Positions 1-7,361 of a stretch of DNA of 64,000 nucleotides are shown one piece after another. The position numbers and the translations under genes were made by a program. The notes beneath the pieces were generated by a model. That model saw only the letters and a program-made list of their open reading frames with translations. It ran no database searches and had not been told where the DNA came from. The DNA is from Tenacibaculum dicentrarchi. Lineage in GTDB: Bacteria; Bacteroidota; Bacteroidia; Flavobacteriales; Flavobacteriaceae. Numbering within the stretch: position 1 is the first letter of the stretch; each line of letters opens with the position of its first letter. Location: assembly GCF_900239345.1 (NCBI RefSeq), contig NZ_OESZ01000012.1, positions 124,001 to 188,000 of the forward strand. The letters are read 5' to 3'.

Positions 1-2
1 AG

Positions 3-10
3 TATTTTTG
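3..10 (+). promoter_or_regulatory. Bacteroidota -7 promoter element, TATTTTTG
   Basis: TATTTTTG matches the Bacteroidota consensus TAnnTTTG. Its G lies only 5 bp before the ATG of the first methyltransferase gene, so the transcript would be leaderless or nearly so. The -33 box would lie outside the window. Confidence 0.65.
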
Positions 11-15
11 CAGTT

Positions 16-822
16 ATGAAACAAATTAGCAGTATCCAAAATCCTTATATTAAAGATTTATTGAAACTTCAAGATAAATCTCGTGAACGAAAAAAGAAAG
101 GATTATTTTTAGTAGAAGGACAACGTGAAATTTCGTTAGTTACAAAAGGTAATTATCAAATAGAAACTATTTTATTTGTGCCTACTATGTTTTCTTCGGA
201 TGATTTAAAAACTATTAAAATTGCTACTGCTTCTTGCATCGAAATTACCAAAGAAATTTATCAAAAAATAGCTTATCGTGATACTACCGAAGGCGTAATT
301 GCGGTTGTAAAAACTAAAAATTTTAGTTTAGATACTATTAAATTTAAAACAGAGAACCCACTAGTTTTGGTGTTAGAAAGTATCGAAAAACCAGGGAATA
401 TCGGTGCAATGCTTCGTACTGCCGATGCCGCAAATATTGATGCTGTTTTTATAGCAAATCCAAAAACAGATTTATTCAATCCGAATATTGTACGCTCTAG
501 TGTTGGTTGTGTTTTTACCAATCAAATTGGCATTGGTACATCCGAAGAAATTATTGCTTTTTTACAAGAAAAAAACATCAATATTTACAGTGCTACTTTG
601 CAAAATTCAAACGAATATCATAAAAATGATTATACACAGGCAACGGCTTTAGTTGTTGGTACAGAATCAACAGGATTAACCCAAATTTGGCGCGATAAAG
701 CTACTCAAAATATAAATATACCTATGCAAGGTGCTATTGATTCTATGAATGTTTCGGTTGCTGCTGCAATTTTAACTTTTGAAGCTAAAAGACAACGAGA
801 GTTTAAAATAAGTTTATTTTAA
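16..822 (+). CDS. SpoU/TrmH-family RNA 2'-O-methyltransferase
   Basis: A 268-residue protein predicted to transfer a methyl group from S-adenosylmethionine to a ribose 2'-OH in rRNA or tRNA. The N-terminal 100 residues resemble the substrate-binding domain of RlmB-like enzymes. The SPOUT fold follows, with motif 1 at about residues 121-138 (ESIEKPGNIGAMLRTADA), a GTES motif (GxEstG loop) and the C-terminal knot motif at about 234-252 ending in SMNVSVAAAI. The ATG at 16 is 5 bp after a promoter-like TATTTTTG, which supports this start. The exact RNA target cannot be read from sequence. It is one of three SpoU proteins in the window and is not a close copy of the others. Confidence 0.9.
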   Translation: MKQISSIQNPYIKDLLKLQDKSRERKKKGLFLVEGQREISLVTKGNYQIETILFVPTMFSSDDLKTIKIATASCIEITKEIYQKIAYRDTTEGVIAVVKTKNFSLDTIKFKTENPLVLVLESIEKPGNIGAMLRTADAANIDAVFIANPKTDLFNPNIVRSSVGCVFTNQIGIGTSEEIIAFLQEKNINIYSATLQNSNEYHKNDYTQATALVVGTESTGLTQIWRDKATQNINIPMQGAIDSMNVSVAAAILTFEAKRQREFKISLF

Positions 823-881
823 ACTATTTTTTGATAAATTATGTTTATATTTTAGTAATTTCGACTCTCTAAATAAAACAA

Positions 882-3191
882 ATGAAAGTCTGTATTGCCG
901 AAAAACCAAGTGTAGCAAGAGAAATTGCTAATATATTAGGAGCCAACAACAAACGAGATGGATATTTTGAAGGTAACGGCTATGCAGTAACCTATACTTT
1001 TGGGCATTTGTGCACACTTTTAGAGCCTAAAGATTACAAACCTCATTGGAAAAGTTGGGATTTGAATAATTTACCAATGCTTCCTGAGCGATTTAATACA
1101 AAAGTAACTGGTGATGAAGGTATTCAAAAACAGTTTAATGTTGTTAAATCATTATTTGAAAAAGCCGATGTTGTTATCAATTGTGGTGATGCAGGAACTG
1201 AGGGTGAATTAATACAACGCTGGGTAATAAATCAAGCTAATTATAAAGGCGAAGTACAACGTTTATGGATTTCTTCATTAACAGAAGAAGCTATTAAAGA
1301 AGGGTTTCAGAATTTAAAACCTGCATCACAATATGATAATTTATATTATGCAGGGTTTTCACGTGCTATTGGCGACTGGTTATTAGGCTTAAATGCTACT
1401 CGATTATATACCGTTAAATTTGGAGGATACAAACAAGTACTATCTATCGGAAGAGTTCAAACTCCTACACTTGCAATGTTGGTGAATCGATTTAAAGAAA
1501 TTCAAAACTTTAAACCACAACCTTATTGGGAATTACAAACCTTATACAGAGAAACACTTTTTTCTTATGAAGAAGGGCGTTTTTTAAAAAAAGCAGCAGG
1601 GCAGATTTTTGCTGATAAAGTAAAAGAAAGTGATTTTGAAATTACTTCAGTAACCAAGAAAAAAGGAAAAGAATACGCTCCTAAATTATTCGATTTAACA
1701 GGTTTACAAGTATATTGTAATAATAAATTCGGATTTTCTGCTGATGAAACATTAAAAATGGTTCAAAAGCTTTATGAAATGAAAGTTGTAACGTATCCAA
1801 GAGTTGATACCACTTTTTTACCGAATGATGTATATCCAAAAGTTGCAGGAATTTTAGGAAAACTAACCAATTTCAATACCTTAACAAAACCATTATTAGG
1901 TCAGAAAATAAAGAAATCTAAAAGGGTTTTTGATGATAAAAAAGTAACTGACCACCACGCTATTATTCCAACTGGAATTCAAAATAATTTACCTTATAAT
2001 CAGCAACAAGTTTACGATATTATTACACGTCGTTTTATTGCTGTTTTTTATCCTGAAAGTGATATTTCAAATACTGCCGTAATTGGAAAAGTTGATGATA
2101 TTTCTTTTAAAACAACAGGAAAAGAAATTTTATCAAAAGGATGGCGTATTGTTTTTGAACATGAAAATAATACTAAAAAAACAGAAAACAATGTATTACC
2201 AACTTTTGTAAAAGGAGAAAAAGGAACACACCAACCTAGTTTTTTACAAAAAGAAACCAAACCACCACGAAACTATACAGAAGCAAGTTTATTGCGTTCT
2301 ATGGAAACAGCAGGAAAACAGGTCGATGATGATGAAATGCGTGAATTAATGAAAGAAAATGGTATTGGTCGTCCGTCAACTCGTGCAAGTATTATTGAAA
2401 CTTTATTTAGAAGAAAATATATAAAACGACAAAAAAAATTAGTAATCCCTACTGAAACAGGAATTGATTTAATTGATTTAATTGATAACGAATTATTAAA
2501 ATCTGCCGAACTTACAGGACTTTGGGAAAAACGTTTAAAAGAAATTGAACGAGGCGAATTTAATGCAGGAACATTTATCAATAACATGAAAAAAATGGTG
2601 GATGAATTGGTTTATGAAGTACGTTCAAGTAACAAAACAAAACGACTTTCTTCAGATAATGAAACTCAGAAAGTTGTAAAAAAAGTTGCTCCTCAGAAAA
2701 AAACAATCATAGGTAAAGAATGTCCTAAATGTAAAAAAGGACAATTATTAAAAGGAAAAACAGCTTACGGATGTTCTGGCTATAAAACTGGTTGTGATTT
2801 TAAATTACCTTTTAGTTTTATGGATAAAAAAATATCTGAAAATCAATTAATTCGATTGATTGATAAAGGTTGTACAACCAATTTAAAAGGTTTCAAAAAT
2901 GGAGATGATAAAATAGAAGGTTTAGTCCGTTTTGATGCTACTTTTAACTTAAAACTAGAAGAAAAACAAGTAACAGATAAAAACTCAACTTCGAAAAACA
3001 CCAAAAATACAGAAACTATTGTTTGCCCAAAATGTAAGAAAGGAAGTGTTTTAAAAGGAAAATCGGCTTACGGATGTTCTGATTACAAAAGCGGTTGTGA
3101 TTTTGTTTTTACTTTTGATAACATCAAAAAAATAGCCAACGGACAAACGTTGACTAAAGATTTGGTTTTAAATATTATTAGTAATAATTAA
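882..3191 (+). CDS. topB: DNA topoisomerase III
   Basis: A type IA topoisomerase of 769 residues that relaxes or decatenates DNA by cutting one strand. The Toprim domain begins at residue 1 (EKPSVAREIA) and holds the GDAGTEGE acidic motif near residue 105. The catalytic tyrosine is Tyr305 in VTYPRVDTTFLP. Two C-terminal four-cysteine zinc fingers, starting near residues 613 and 713, share the pattern CPKCKKG...YGCS-YK-GCDF and look like an internal duplication. The protein is longer than E. coli TopB (about 650 residues) because of these fingers. Its 3' end overlaps the convergent trmH gene by 4 bp. A weak TAATTTCG element precedes the start by about 20 bp. Confidence 0.95.
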   Translation: MKVCIAEKPSVAREIANILGANNKRDGYFEGNGYAVTYTFGHLCTLLEPKDYKPHWKSWDLNNLPMLPERFNTKVTGDEGIQKQFNVVKSLFEKADVVINCGDAGTEGELIQRWVINQANYKGEVQRLWISSLTEEAIKEGFQNLKPASQYDNLYYAGFSRAIGDWLLGLNATRLYTVKFGGYKQVLSIGRVQTPTLAMLVNRFKEIQNFKPQPYWELQTLYRETLFSYEEGRFLKKAAGQIFADKVKESDFEITSVTKKKGKEYAPKLFDLTGLQVYCNNKFGFSADETLKMVQKLYEMKVVTYPRVDTTFLPNDVYPKVAGILGKLTNFNTLTKPLLGQKIKKSKRVFDDKKVTDHHAIIPTGIQNNLPYNQQQVYDIITRRFIAVFYPESDISNTAVIGKVDDISFKTTGKEILSKGWRIVFEHENNTKKTENNVLPTFVKGEKGTHQPSFLQKETKPPRNYTEASLLRSMETAGKQVDDDEMRELMKENGIGRPSTRASIIETLFRRKYIKRQKKLVIPTETGIDLIDLIDNELLKSAELTGLWEKRLKEIERGEFNAGTFINNMKKMVDELVYEVRSSNKTKRLSSDNETQKVVKKVAPQKKTIIGKECPKCKKGQLLKGKTAYGCSGYKTGCDFKLPFSFMDKKISENQLIRLIDKGCTTNLKGFKNGDDKIEGLVRFDATFNLKLEEKQVTDKNSTSKNTKNTETIVCPKCKKGSVLKGKSAYGCSDYKSGCDFVFTFDNIKKIANGQTLTKDLVLNIISNN

Positions 3192-3865
3192 GGTTTTTTT
3201 AATTCTTTATGATAATATTCAATTAGTTTATCAGGATTTTTTATCGTGTTTTTAATCCATTCAAAATATAAAACACGCTGTTCTTCTTTGCTTAATTGCC
3301 AGTTTAAATCTGTTTTACGTAAACGAGCTGTAACATCGTTTAAAGTAATTGCAGCCGCTACCGAAATATTTAAACTTTCGGTAAAACCAACCATCGGAAT
3401 TTTTAAAAAACCGTCTGCTTCTTGTTTTATATAATCAGAAATTCCGTCTTTTTCAGCACCAAATACAAATGCCGATTTTTTAGTAACATCAAAATCAGAT
3501 AACACACAAGAATCAGTATGTGGCGTTGTTCCTATTATTTGATACCCTTTTGCACGTAAATCTTGTAAACACGCTTTTGTATTATCGCCATCTTCTTTAT
3601 ATCTGTTGATATTTAACCATTTTTGGCTTCCTTTTGCAACGTGTCGAGATACTTTGTTTGTAAACCTGTTTTCAATGGCATAGACATCTTGAATACCAAA
3701 AATATCACAACTTCTGACAACTGCACTTGCGTTATGAGGTTGATAAATATCTTCTAAAACTACCGTAAAATGACGTGTTCTTTCGTTTAAAACTCTATTA
3801 AATGTTTCTTTTCTTTTATCGGTAATAAAACCTTCTAAATATGCTAATAATCCTTCATCAATCAT
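3188..3865 (-). CDS. trmH: tRNA (guanosine-2'-O)-methyltransferase TrmH
   Basis: A 225-residue SPOUT enzyme expected to make Gm18 in tRNA. Motif 1 is EDIYQPHNASAVVRSCD, followed by GAEKDGIS and the knot motif FTESLNISVAAAITL, all typical of TrmH rather than RlmB. A longer reading starts at 3880, but I prefer the ATG at 3865 (MIDEGLL): the five extra residues overlap a TATTTTTG promoter element that ends 4 bp before this ATG. Its 3' end overlaps topB by 4 bp, tail to tail. The function call is strong; the precise tRNA nucleotide is inferred from the family. Confidence 0.9.
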   Translation of the reverse strand: MIDEGLLAYLEGFITDKRKETFNRVLNERTRHFTVVLEDIYQPHNASAVVRSCDIFGIQDVYAIENRFTNKVSRHVAKGSQKWLNINRYKEDGDNTKACLQDLRAKGYQIIGTTPHTDSCVLSDFDVTKKSAFVFGAEKDGISDYIKQEADGFLKIPMVGFTESLNISVAAAITLNDVTARLRKTDLNWQLSKEEQRVLYFEWIKNTIKNPDKLIEYYHKELKKP

Positions 3866-3869
3866 ATTG

Positions 3870-3877
3870 CAAAAATA
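3870..3877 (-). promoter_or_regulatory. -7 promoter element of trmH
   Basis: TATTTTTG on the minus strand, ending 4 bp before the ATG at 3865. The spacing is the same as at the first gene of the window and suggests a leaderless mRNA. Confidence 0.6.
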
Positions 3878-3910
3878 CACTTATTTATTTTCTAAATTAT
3901 ATGGAATAAA

Positions 3911-3941
3911 AAAACGTCTTTAAATTATTAAAGACGTTTTT
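3911..3941. terminator. Intrinsic terminator, bidirectional form
   Basis: Stem AAAACGTCTTTAA paired with TTAAAGACGTTTT, with T-rich tracts on both sides. It lies directly after the minus-strand gene ending at 3962 and before trmH. Confidence 0.8.
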
Positions 3942-3961
3942 TATTATTTTTTTAAAATTAC

Positions 3962-4429
3962 TTACGATGTTAACTTACTAAAATACTCGTAAATTTCTCC
4001 TTTCGATATTGAACTTCCTTTTTCTATTAAATCGAAAATCTCATCATTTCGTTCTTTATTGTACTTTTTAGTACCTGTAAAAAGTTCGACTTTTTCATCA
4101 TTCGGGTTTTGCATTAACCACTCAAAACCTTCTTGTTCTAATAAATTAATATCTTTATCAATCGTAATCATAATACGATGAATTTCATCTTTATCGCATT
4201 TGAATAAATTAACCATTTTAGGCGAAAAATGCTCTAAATACTCGGTTTTTTTAAGTACATCATCCCAAACAACATCGCTAAAAACATTCATTTCATCTTC
4301 AGCAACTTGTGGTTTTTGTTCTTTTAACTCTTTCCATTCTTTGGCATCGATACTTTGCGATGCTAAAAAACGTGCAAATTCTTCATGCAATCCTTCAAAT
4401 TGCTCTTTTGTTAATTGTCTGTACTTCAT
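3962..4429 (-). CDS. Conserved hypothetical protein (DUF6495-like)
   Basis: A 155-residue acidic soluble protein without signal peptide or membrane segment. It resembles a short protein conserved across Flavobacteriaceae (the family I recall as DUF6495; not verified). Visible features are a Glu/Lys-rich N-terminal half, a hydrophobic core around KMVNLFKCDKDEIHRIMITID and a helix-rich C-terminus. No catalytic motif is evident. It is followed by a strong terminator and preceded by a long repeat-rich intergenic stretch, so it is probably monocistronic. Function unknown. Confidence 0.75.
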   Translation of the reverse strand: MKYRQLTKEQFEGLHEEFARFLASQSIDAKEWKELKEQKPQVAEDEMNVFSDVVWDDVLKKTEYLEHFSPKMVNLFKCDKDEIHRIMITIDKDINLLEQEGFEWLMQNPNDEKVELFTGTKKYNKERNDEIFDLIEKGSSISKGEIYEYFSKLTS

Positions 4430-4520
4430 TCGACAATTTTAATAATAATTTAGGGTTTTGACAATTTTAATATCAGAATTATAAATGATAAAATAAATAT
4501 TATTTTTTAGCAAAATCGCC

Positions 4521-4602
4521 TAGCCCCGATTGAAGCTTTGTTTGAGCTCTTTTTTTGATTTTTCTTCAAAAAAAAGCGAGTGCGGAAAGCGGGAAATTGC
4601 TT
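4521..4602 (-). repeat. Repeat family A, copy 1 (variable-hairpin element)
   Basis: A copy of the roughly 90-bp intergenic element, in minus orientation. The conserved ends are GAAGCAATTTCCCGC and CTTCAATCGGGGCTAG, and the inner boxes are CACTCGC and GAGCTCAAAC. Between the boxes is a hairpin with arms TTTTTTTGA and TCAAAAAAA. It lies in a 371-bp gap (4430-4800) that also holds a terminator and repeat B1 and no gene. Confidence 0.85.
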
Positions 4603-4619
4603 CAAAAAATAATTATAAA

Positions 4620-4653
4620 AAAAATCCTCACAAATAAATTATGAGGATTTTTA
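4620..4653. terminator. Terminator-like hairpin
   Basis: AAAAATCCTCA and TGAGGATTTTT form a stem around an 11-nt loop, with T-runs on the plus strand. There is no obvious upstream plus-strand gene, so it may be carried by the repeat cluster. Confidence 0.55.
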
Positions 4654-4676
4654 TTTTAAATATCTTATCTATTTTC

Positions 4677-4795
4677 GTCTTGCTTAATTTAGTTCAGCAT
4701 CGCATCAACAAGAGAATTACGGCAAATCAGAATGCGAATCTGAAATAAATTCAGATTGACGGATTCGATGCTATTTTTTAGATGAAATTTAAACG
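4677..4795 (+). repeat. Repeat family B, copy 1 (MITE-like, one TIR visible)
   Basis: It shares the core CAACA..GAATTACGGCAAATCAG and two hairpins with the copies at 7231 and 33572. The second hairpin is AATCTGAA-ataaa-TTCAGATT. Its right end reads AGATGAAATTTAAACG, matching the terminal inverted repeat of the complete copy at 33572-33753. The left TIR is not present here. Confidence 0.75.
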
Positions 4796-4800
4796 AAATC

Positions 4801-5976
4801 TTAGTAATTTCTATACTGTTTAGTTTGTTCAAAAACATGGCTTAAAATTCGTTGTTCTTTTTCATCAAACTCAATATTTCTTCTTTTCATTACCATTTTG
4901 GCTACTTCAAAAACTTTATTGGTTTTATATTCTGTAAATCCTGATGCACCGCCCCAACTAAAAGATGGTACAAAATTTCGAGGAAATCCGCTACCAAAAA
5001 TATTAGCAGAAACACCTACTACAGTTCCCGTATTAAACATGGTATTGATGCCGCATTTAGAGTGATCGCCCATCATTAAACCGCAAAATTGTAAGCCTGT
5101 TTTTGCAAAACGACCTGTATCGTAACTCCATAATTTTACCTCAGCATAATTATTTTTAAGGTTCGAATTGTTAGTGTCGGCGCCAATATTACACCATTCA
5201 CCTAATACAGAATTTCCTAAAAACCCATCGTGTCCTTTGCTAGAATAGCCCATTAATACCGAATTATTTACCTCTCCGCCAACCTTACAATGAGGTCCTA
5301 AAGTGGTTGCTCCGTATATTTTTGCTCCTAATTTTAATACCGAATTTTCACACATCGCCAAAGCACCTCTTACTACAACGCCTTCCATAATTTCGGCATT
5401 TTCACCGATGTAAATTGGTCCTGAACTTGCGTTTAAAGTTGCAAAAGTTAACTTTGCACCTTCTTCTATAAAGATATCTTTTTTATTGATACAATTTACT
5501 GTTTCAGGAATTGGCTCAGATGTTCTGCCATCGGTAATTAAATCGAAATCGGCACGAATTGCTTTATCATTTAAAGAAAAAATATCCCAAGTATTTTTTA
5601 TCTGAAGTAACTCTTCTTGGTATTCAATATGCTCATAATTTGCAAAATTCACTTCGTCTTGGCTGTCGTTGGTATAAAAAGCAATCACATCTTCACCTTT
5701 AAAAATTGCCTGTTTTTTGGTTAATGCTCTTACCATATCAACCAATTTATCTGTTGGTAAAAAAGAGGCATTTAACAGCACATTTTCTTCCAACTCTACC
5801 ATCGGATATTTTTCTTCTAAATATTCTTCAGTAACTGTTGTGGTGGTTAAGCCTAAATGTTTTTCCCATTTTTCACGAATCGTTAAAATTCCGACCCTAA
5901 TATCGGCAACGGGTTTTGTATATGTAAATGGTAATAAAGCGGTTCTTACATCACCATCAAATAAAATATAATTCAT
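4801..5976 (-). CDS. GlmU-like sugar nucleotidyltransferase family protein (NTP_transf_4)
   Basis: 391 residues. The N-terminal 180 residues resemble the NTP_transf_4 domain (start LFDGDVRTALLPFTYTKP). The C-terminal half is a left-handed beta-helix of hexapeptide repeats (for example GENAEIMEGVVVRGALAM and GAKIYGATTLGPHCKVGG). This is the usual Bacteroidota 'GlmU family protein', probably acting on sugar nucleotides, but the canonical GxGTRM uridylyltransferase loop of GlmU is absent, so UDP-GlcNAc synthesis should not be assumed. A TAGTTTTG promoter element lies 24 bp upstream, divergent from the next gene. The C-terminus (FEQTKQYRNY) is complete. Confidence 0.8.
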   Translation of the reverse strand: MNYILFDGDVRTALLPFTYTKPVADIRVGILTIREKWEKHLGLTTTTVTEEYLEEKYPMVELEENVLLNASFLPTDKLVDMVRALTKKQAIFKGEDVIAFYTNDSQDEVNFANYEHIEYQEELLQIKNTWDIFSLNDKAIRADFDLITDGRTSEPIPETVNCINKKDIFIEEGAKLTFATLNASSGPIYIGENAEIMEGVVVRGALAMCENSVLKLGAKIYGATTLGPHCKVGGEVNNSVLMGYSSKGHDGFLGNSVLGEWCNIGADTNNSNLKNNYAEVKLWSYDTGRFAKTGLQFCGLMMGDHSKCGINTMFNTGTVVGVSANIFGSGFPRNFVPSFSWGGASGFTEYKTNKVFEVAKMVMKRRNIEFDEKEQRILSHVFEQTKQYRNY

Positions 5977-6000
5977 TTTTATTATTTTTTTGAACTCTCA

Positions 6001-6008
6001 CAAAACTA
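6001..6008 (-). promoter_or_regulatory. -7 promoter element for the GlmU-like gene
   Basis: TAGTTTTG on the minus strand, 24 bp before the start at 5976, in a divergent promoter region shared with the gene at 6077. Confidence 0.5.
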
Positions 6009-6046
6009 CTACTTTCAATTCATTTTACAAGTTTAAATATTAGCCT

Positions 6047-6054
6047 TACTTTTG
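6047..6054 (+). promoter_or_regulatory. -7 promoter element for the gene at 6077
   Basis: TACTTTTG fits TAnnTTTG exactly and ends 22 bp before the ATG. Confidence 0.55.
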
Positions 6055-6076
6055 TTATCTAAACTTAAAATGTTCC

Positions 6077-6463
6077 ATGAAAAAAATAGTCGCTTTAATT
6101 ATTCTTATTATTACGTTAGTTTCTTTTGCCTATTATGCTTTTATTTATTACGTTCCTTATAGTAAAGGTGTGCGCTCTGGCGAACTTATAAAAATAAGCT
6201 ACAAAGGAGTTGTTGTTAAAAGCTGGGAGGGTGAAATTAGCCAAGGTATTTCTGGTGCTCAAATTTTTGCATTTTCAGTGCAAGATAATGAGAAGAAAGT
6301 TATTGCCGATTTACAAAAATTTCAAGGAAGATATGTTAAAATTACGTATAAAGAACTTTATAAAACTTTTTCATGGCTTGGTGATACTAAGTATTTTGTA
6401 ACAAATGTAGAACAAGAAAATTCACCACACTTTAAAAGTTTAGAAGATACTTCTAAAGAATAA
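6077..6463 (+). CDS. Small membrane-anchored conserved hypothetical protein
   Basis: 128 residues: one N-terminal membrane segment (about residues 4-25, ALIILIITLVSFAYYAFIYY) followed by a short beta-rich periplasmic domain with a conserved-looking SYKGVVVKSWEGE and AFSVQDNEKK. The family is common in Flavobacteriia and is sometimes labelled '6-phosphogluconate dehydrogenase' in automatic annotation. Nothing in this sequence supports that enzyme: it is far too short and lacks an NADP motif. It is 27 bp upstream of the thioesterase gene, so probably co-transcribed. Function unknown. Confidence 0.75.
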   Translation: MKKIVALIILIITLVSFAYYAFIYYVPYSKGVRSGELIKISYKGVVVKSWEGEISQGISGAQIFAFSVQDNEKKVIADLQKFQGRYVKITYKELYKTFSWLGDTKYFVTNVEQENSPHFKSLEDTSKE

Positions 6464-6490
6464 AAAAATCTTAAGTTAAATTGATAAAAT

Positions 6491-7036
6491 ATGATAAAAA
6501 AATTTAAACACGTAGAAGAAACAGGCATTATAATTTCAGAATTAATGTTGCCTTCACACGCTAATTTTAGCGGTAAAATTCACGGAGGCTATATTTTATC
6601 GTTATTAGATCAAATTGCCTTTGCTTGTGCTTCAAAGCACTCTGGCGAATACTGCGTAACGGCATCGGTTGATACGGTTGATTTTTTAAATCCCATTGAA
6701 GTTGGCGAACTCGTTACCATGAAAGCTTCGGTAAATTATACAGGGCGAACCTCTATGGTTGTTGGTATTCGTGTGGAAGCTGAAAATATTAGAACAGGAG
6801 TTACCAAGCATTGTAACTCGTCTTATTTTACCATGGTTGCTAAGGATAAAGATGGTAAAAGTGTTCAAGTTCCTGGTTTAATTGTTAACGACGATATTGA
6901 AATTAGGCGTTTTTTAAAGGCGATAAAACGTATTGAAATGAAAAAGAAACGTCAAGAAGAATTTGATAGTGAAGATTTTGTACATCAAAATTACACTAAA
7001 GATTTAAAAGGATATAATGTAAAAATTGAGCTTTAA
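6491..7036 (+). CDS. Acyl-CoA thioesterase, hotdog fold (YciA/BACH-like)
   Basis: A 181-residue single hotdog-domain protein expected to hydrolyse acyl-CoA to fatty acid and CoA. The diagnostic N-terminal stretch is FSGKIHGGYILSLLDQIAFACASKHSG (residues about 24-50), with the Asp of LLDQIA in the catalytic position, followed by the SVDTVDFLNPIEVGELV strand. A C-terminal tail of about 50 charged residues follows the fold. It sits 27 bp after the small membrane protein. Downstream lies repeat A2 with no terminator of its own before it. Confidence 0.88.
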   Translation: MIKKFKHVEETGIIISELMLPSHANFSGKIHGGYILSLLDQIAFACASKHSGEYCVTASVDTVDFLNPIEVGELVTMKASVNYTGRTSMVVGIRVEAENIRTGVTKHCNSSYFTMVAKDKDGKSVQVPGLIVNDDIEIRRFLKAIKRIEMKKKRQEEFDSEDFVHQNYTKDLKGYNVKIEL

Positions 7037-7094
7037 TTTAAAATACATAAAGAATTAAAAACCTTGATTTTTTTATAACTTTCGAAGTTTTTTT

Positions 7095-7186
7095 GGAGCT
7101 ATTTCCCGCTTTCCGCACTCGCTTTTTTTATTTTTTTGAAGAAAAAAACAAAAAAGAGCTCAAACAATTGCTTCAATCGGGGCTAG
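7095..7186 (+). repeat. Repeat family A, copy 2
   Basis: Plus-orientation copy beginning TTTTTTTGGAGCTATTTCCCG and ending TTCAATCGGGGCTAG. The central hairpin has T7-A-T7 and A7-C-A6 arms, with a single mismatch. A spurious 69-codon reading frame crosses it. It lies in a 325-bp gap (7037-7361) that also contains repeat B2 and a terminator. Confidence 0.85.
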
Positions 7187-7230
7187 AATCAAGTGCTATA
7201 TTCCTGTTTATTACAGAAACACCAATAAAC

Positions 7231-7303
7231 GTCATGCTGAATTTATTTCAGCATCGCATCAACAGAAGAACTACGGCAAATCAGGATGCGAACCTGAAAT
7301 AAA
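7231..7303 (+). repeat. Repeat family B, copy 2 (core only)
   Basis: It contains the hairpin ATGCTGAA-atttat-TTCAGCAT, the core CTACGGCAAATCAGGATGCG and half of the second hairpin (AACCTGAAATAAA), then diverges. No terminal inverted repeats are present, so this is a truncated copy. Confidence 0.75.
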
Positions 7304-7310
7304 ATCCTAT

Positions 7311-7347
7311 AAAAAAAGCCTATCATTTCTGATAGGCTTTTAATTTT
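7311..7347. terminator. Bidirectional terminator after carB
   Basis: AAAAAAAGCCTATCA and TGATAGGCTTTT form a perfect GC-containing stem with a TTTC loop. It lies 15 bp past the carB stop codon on the minus strand. Confidence 0.85.
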
Positions 7348-7361
7348 TAACTTAAAAAAAA

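Noticed and set aside
6077..6463. 6-phosphogluconate dehydrogenase label
   Set aside because: The protein has only 128 residues, a membrane anchor and no NADP-binding motif.
7093..7302. 69-codon plus-strand reading frame
   Set aside because: It runs straight across repeats A2 and B2; a similar peptide is read from repeat A6, so the similarity comes from the repeat and not from a gene.
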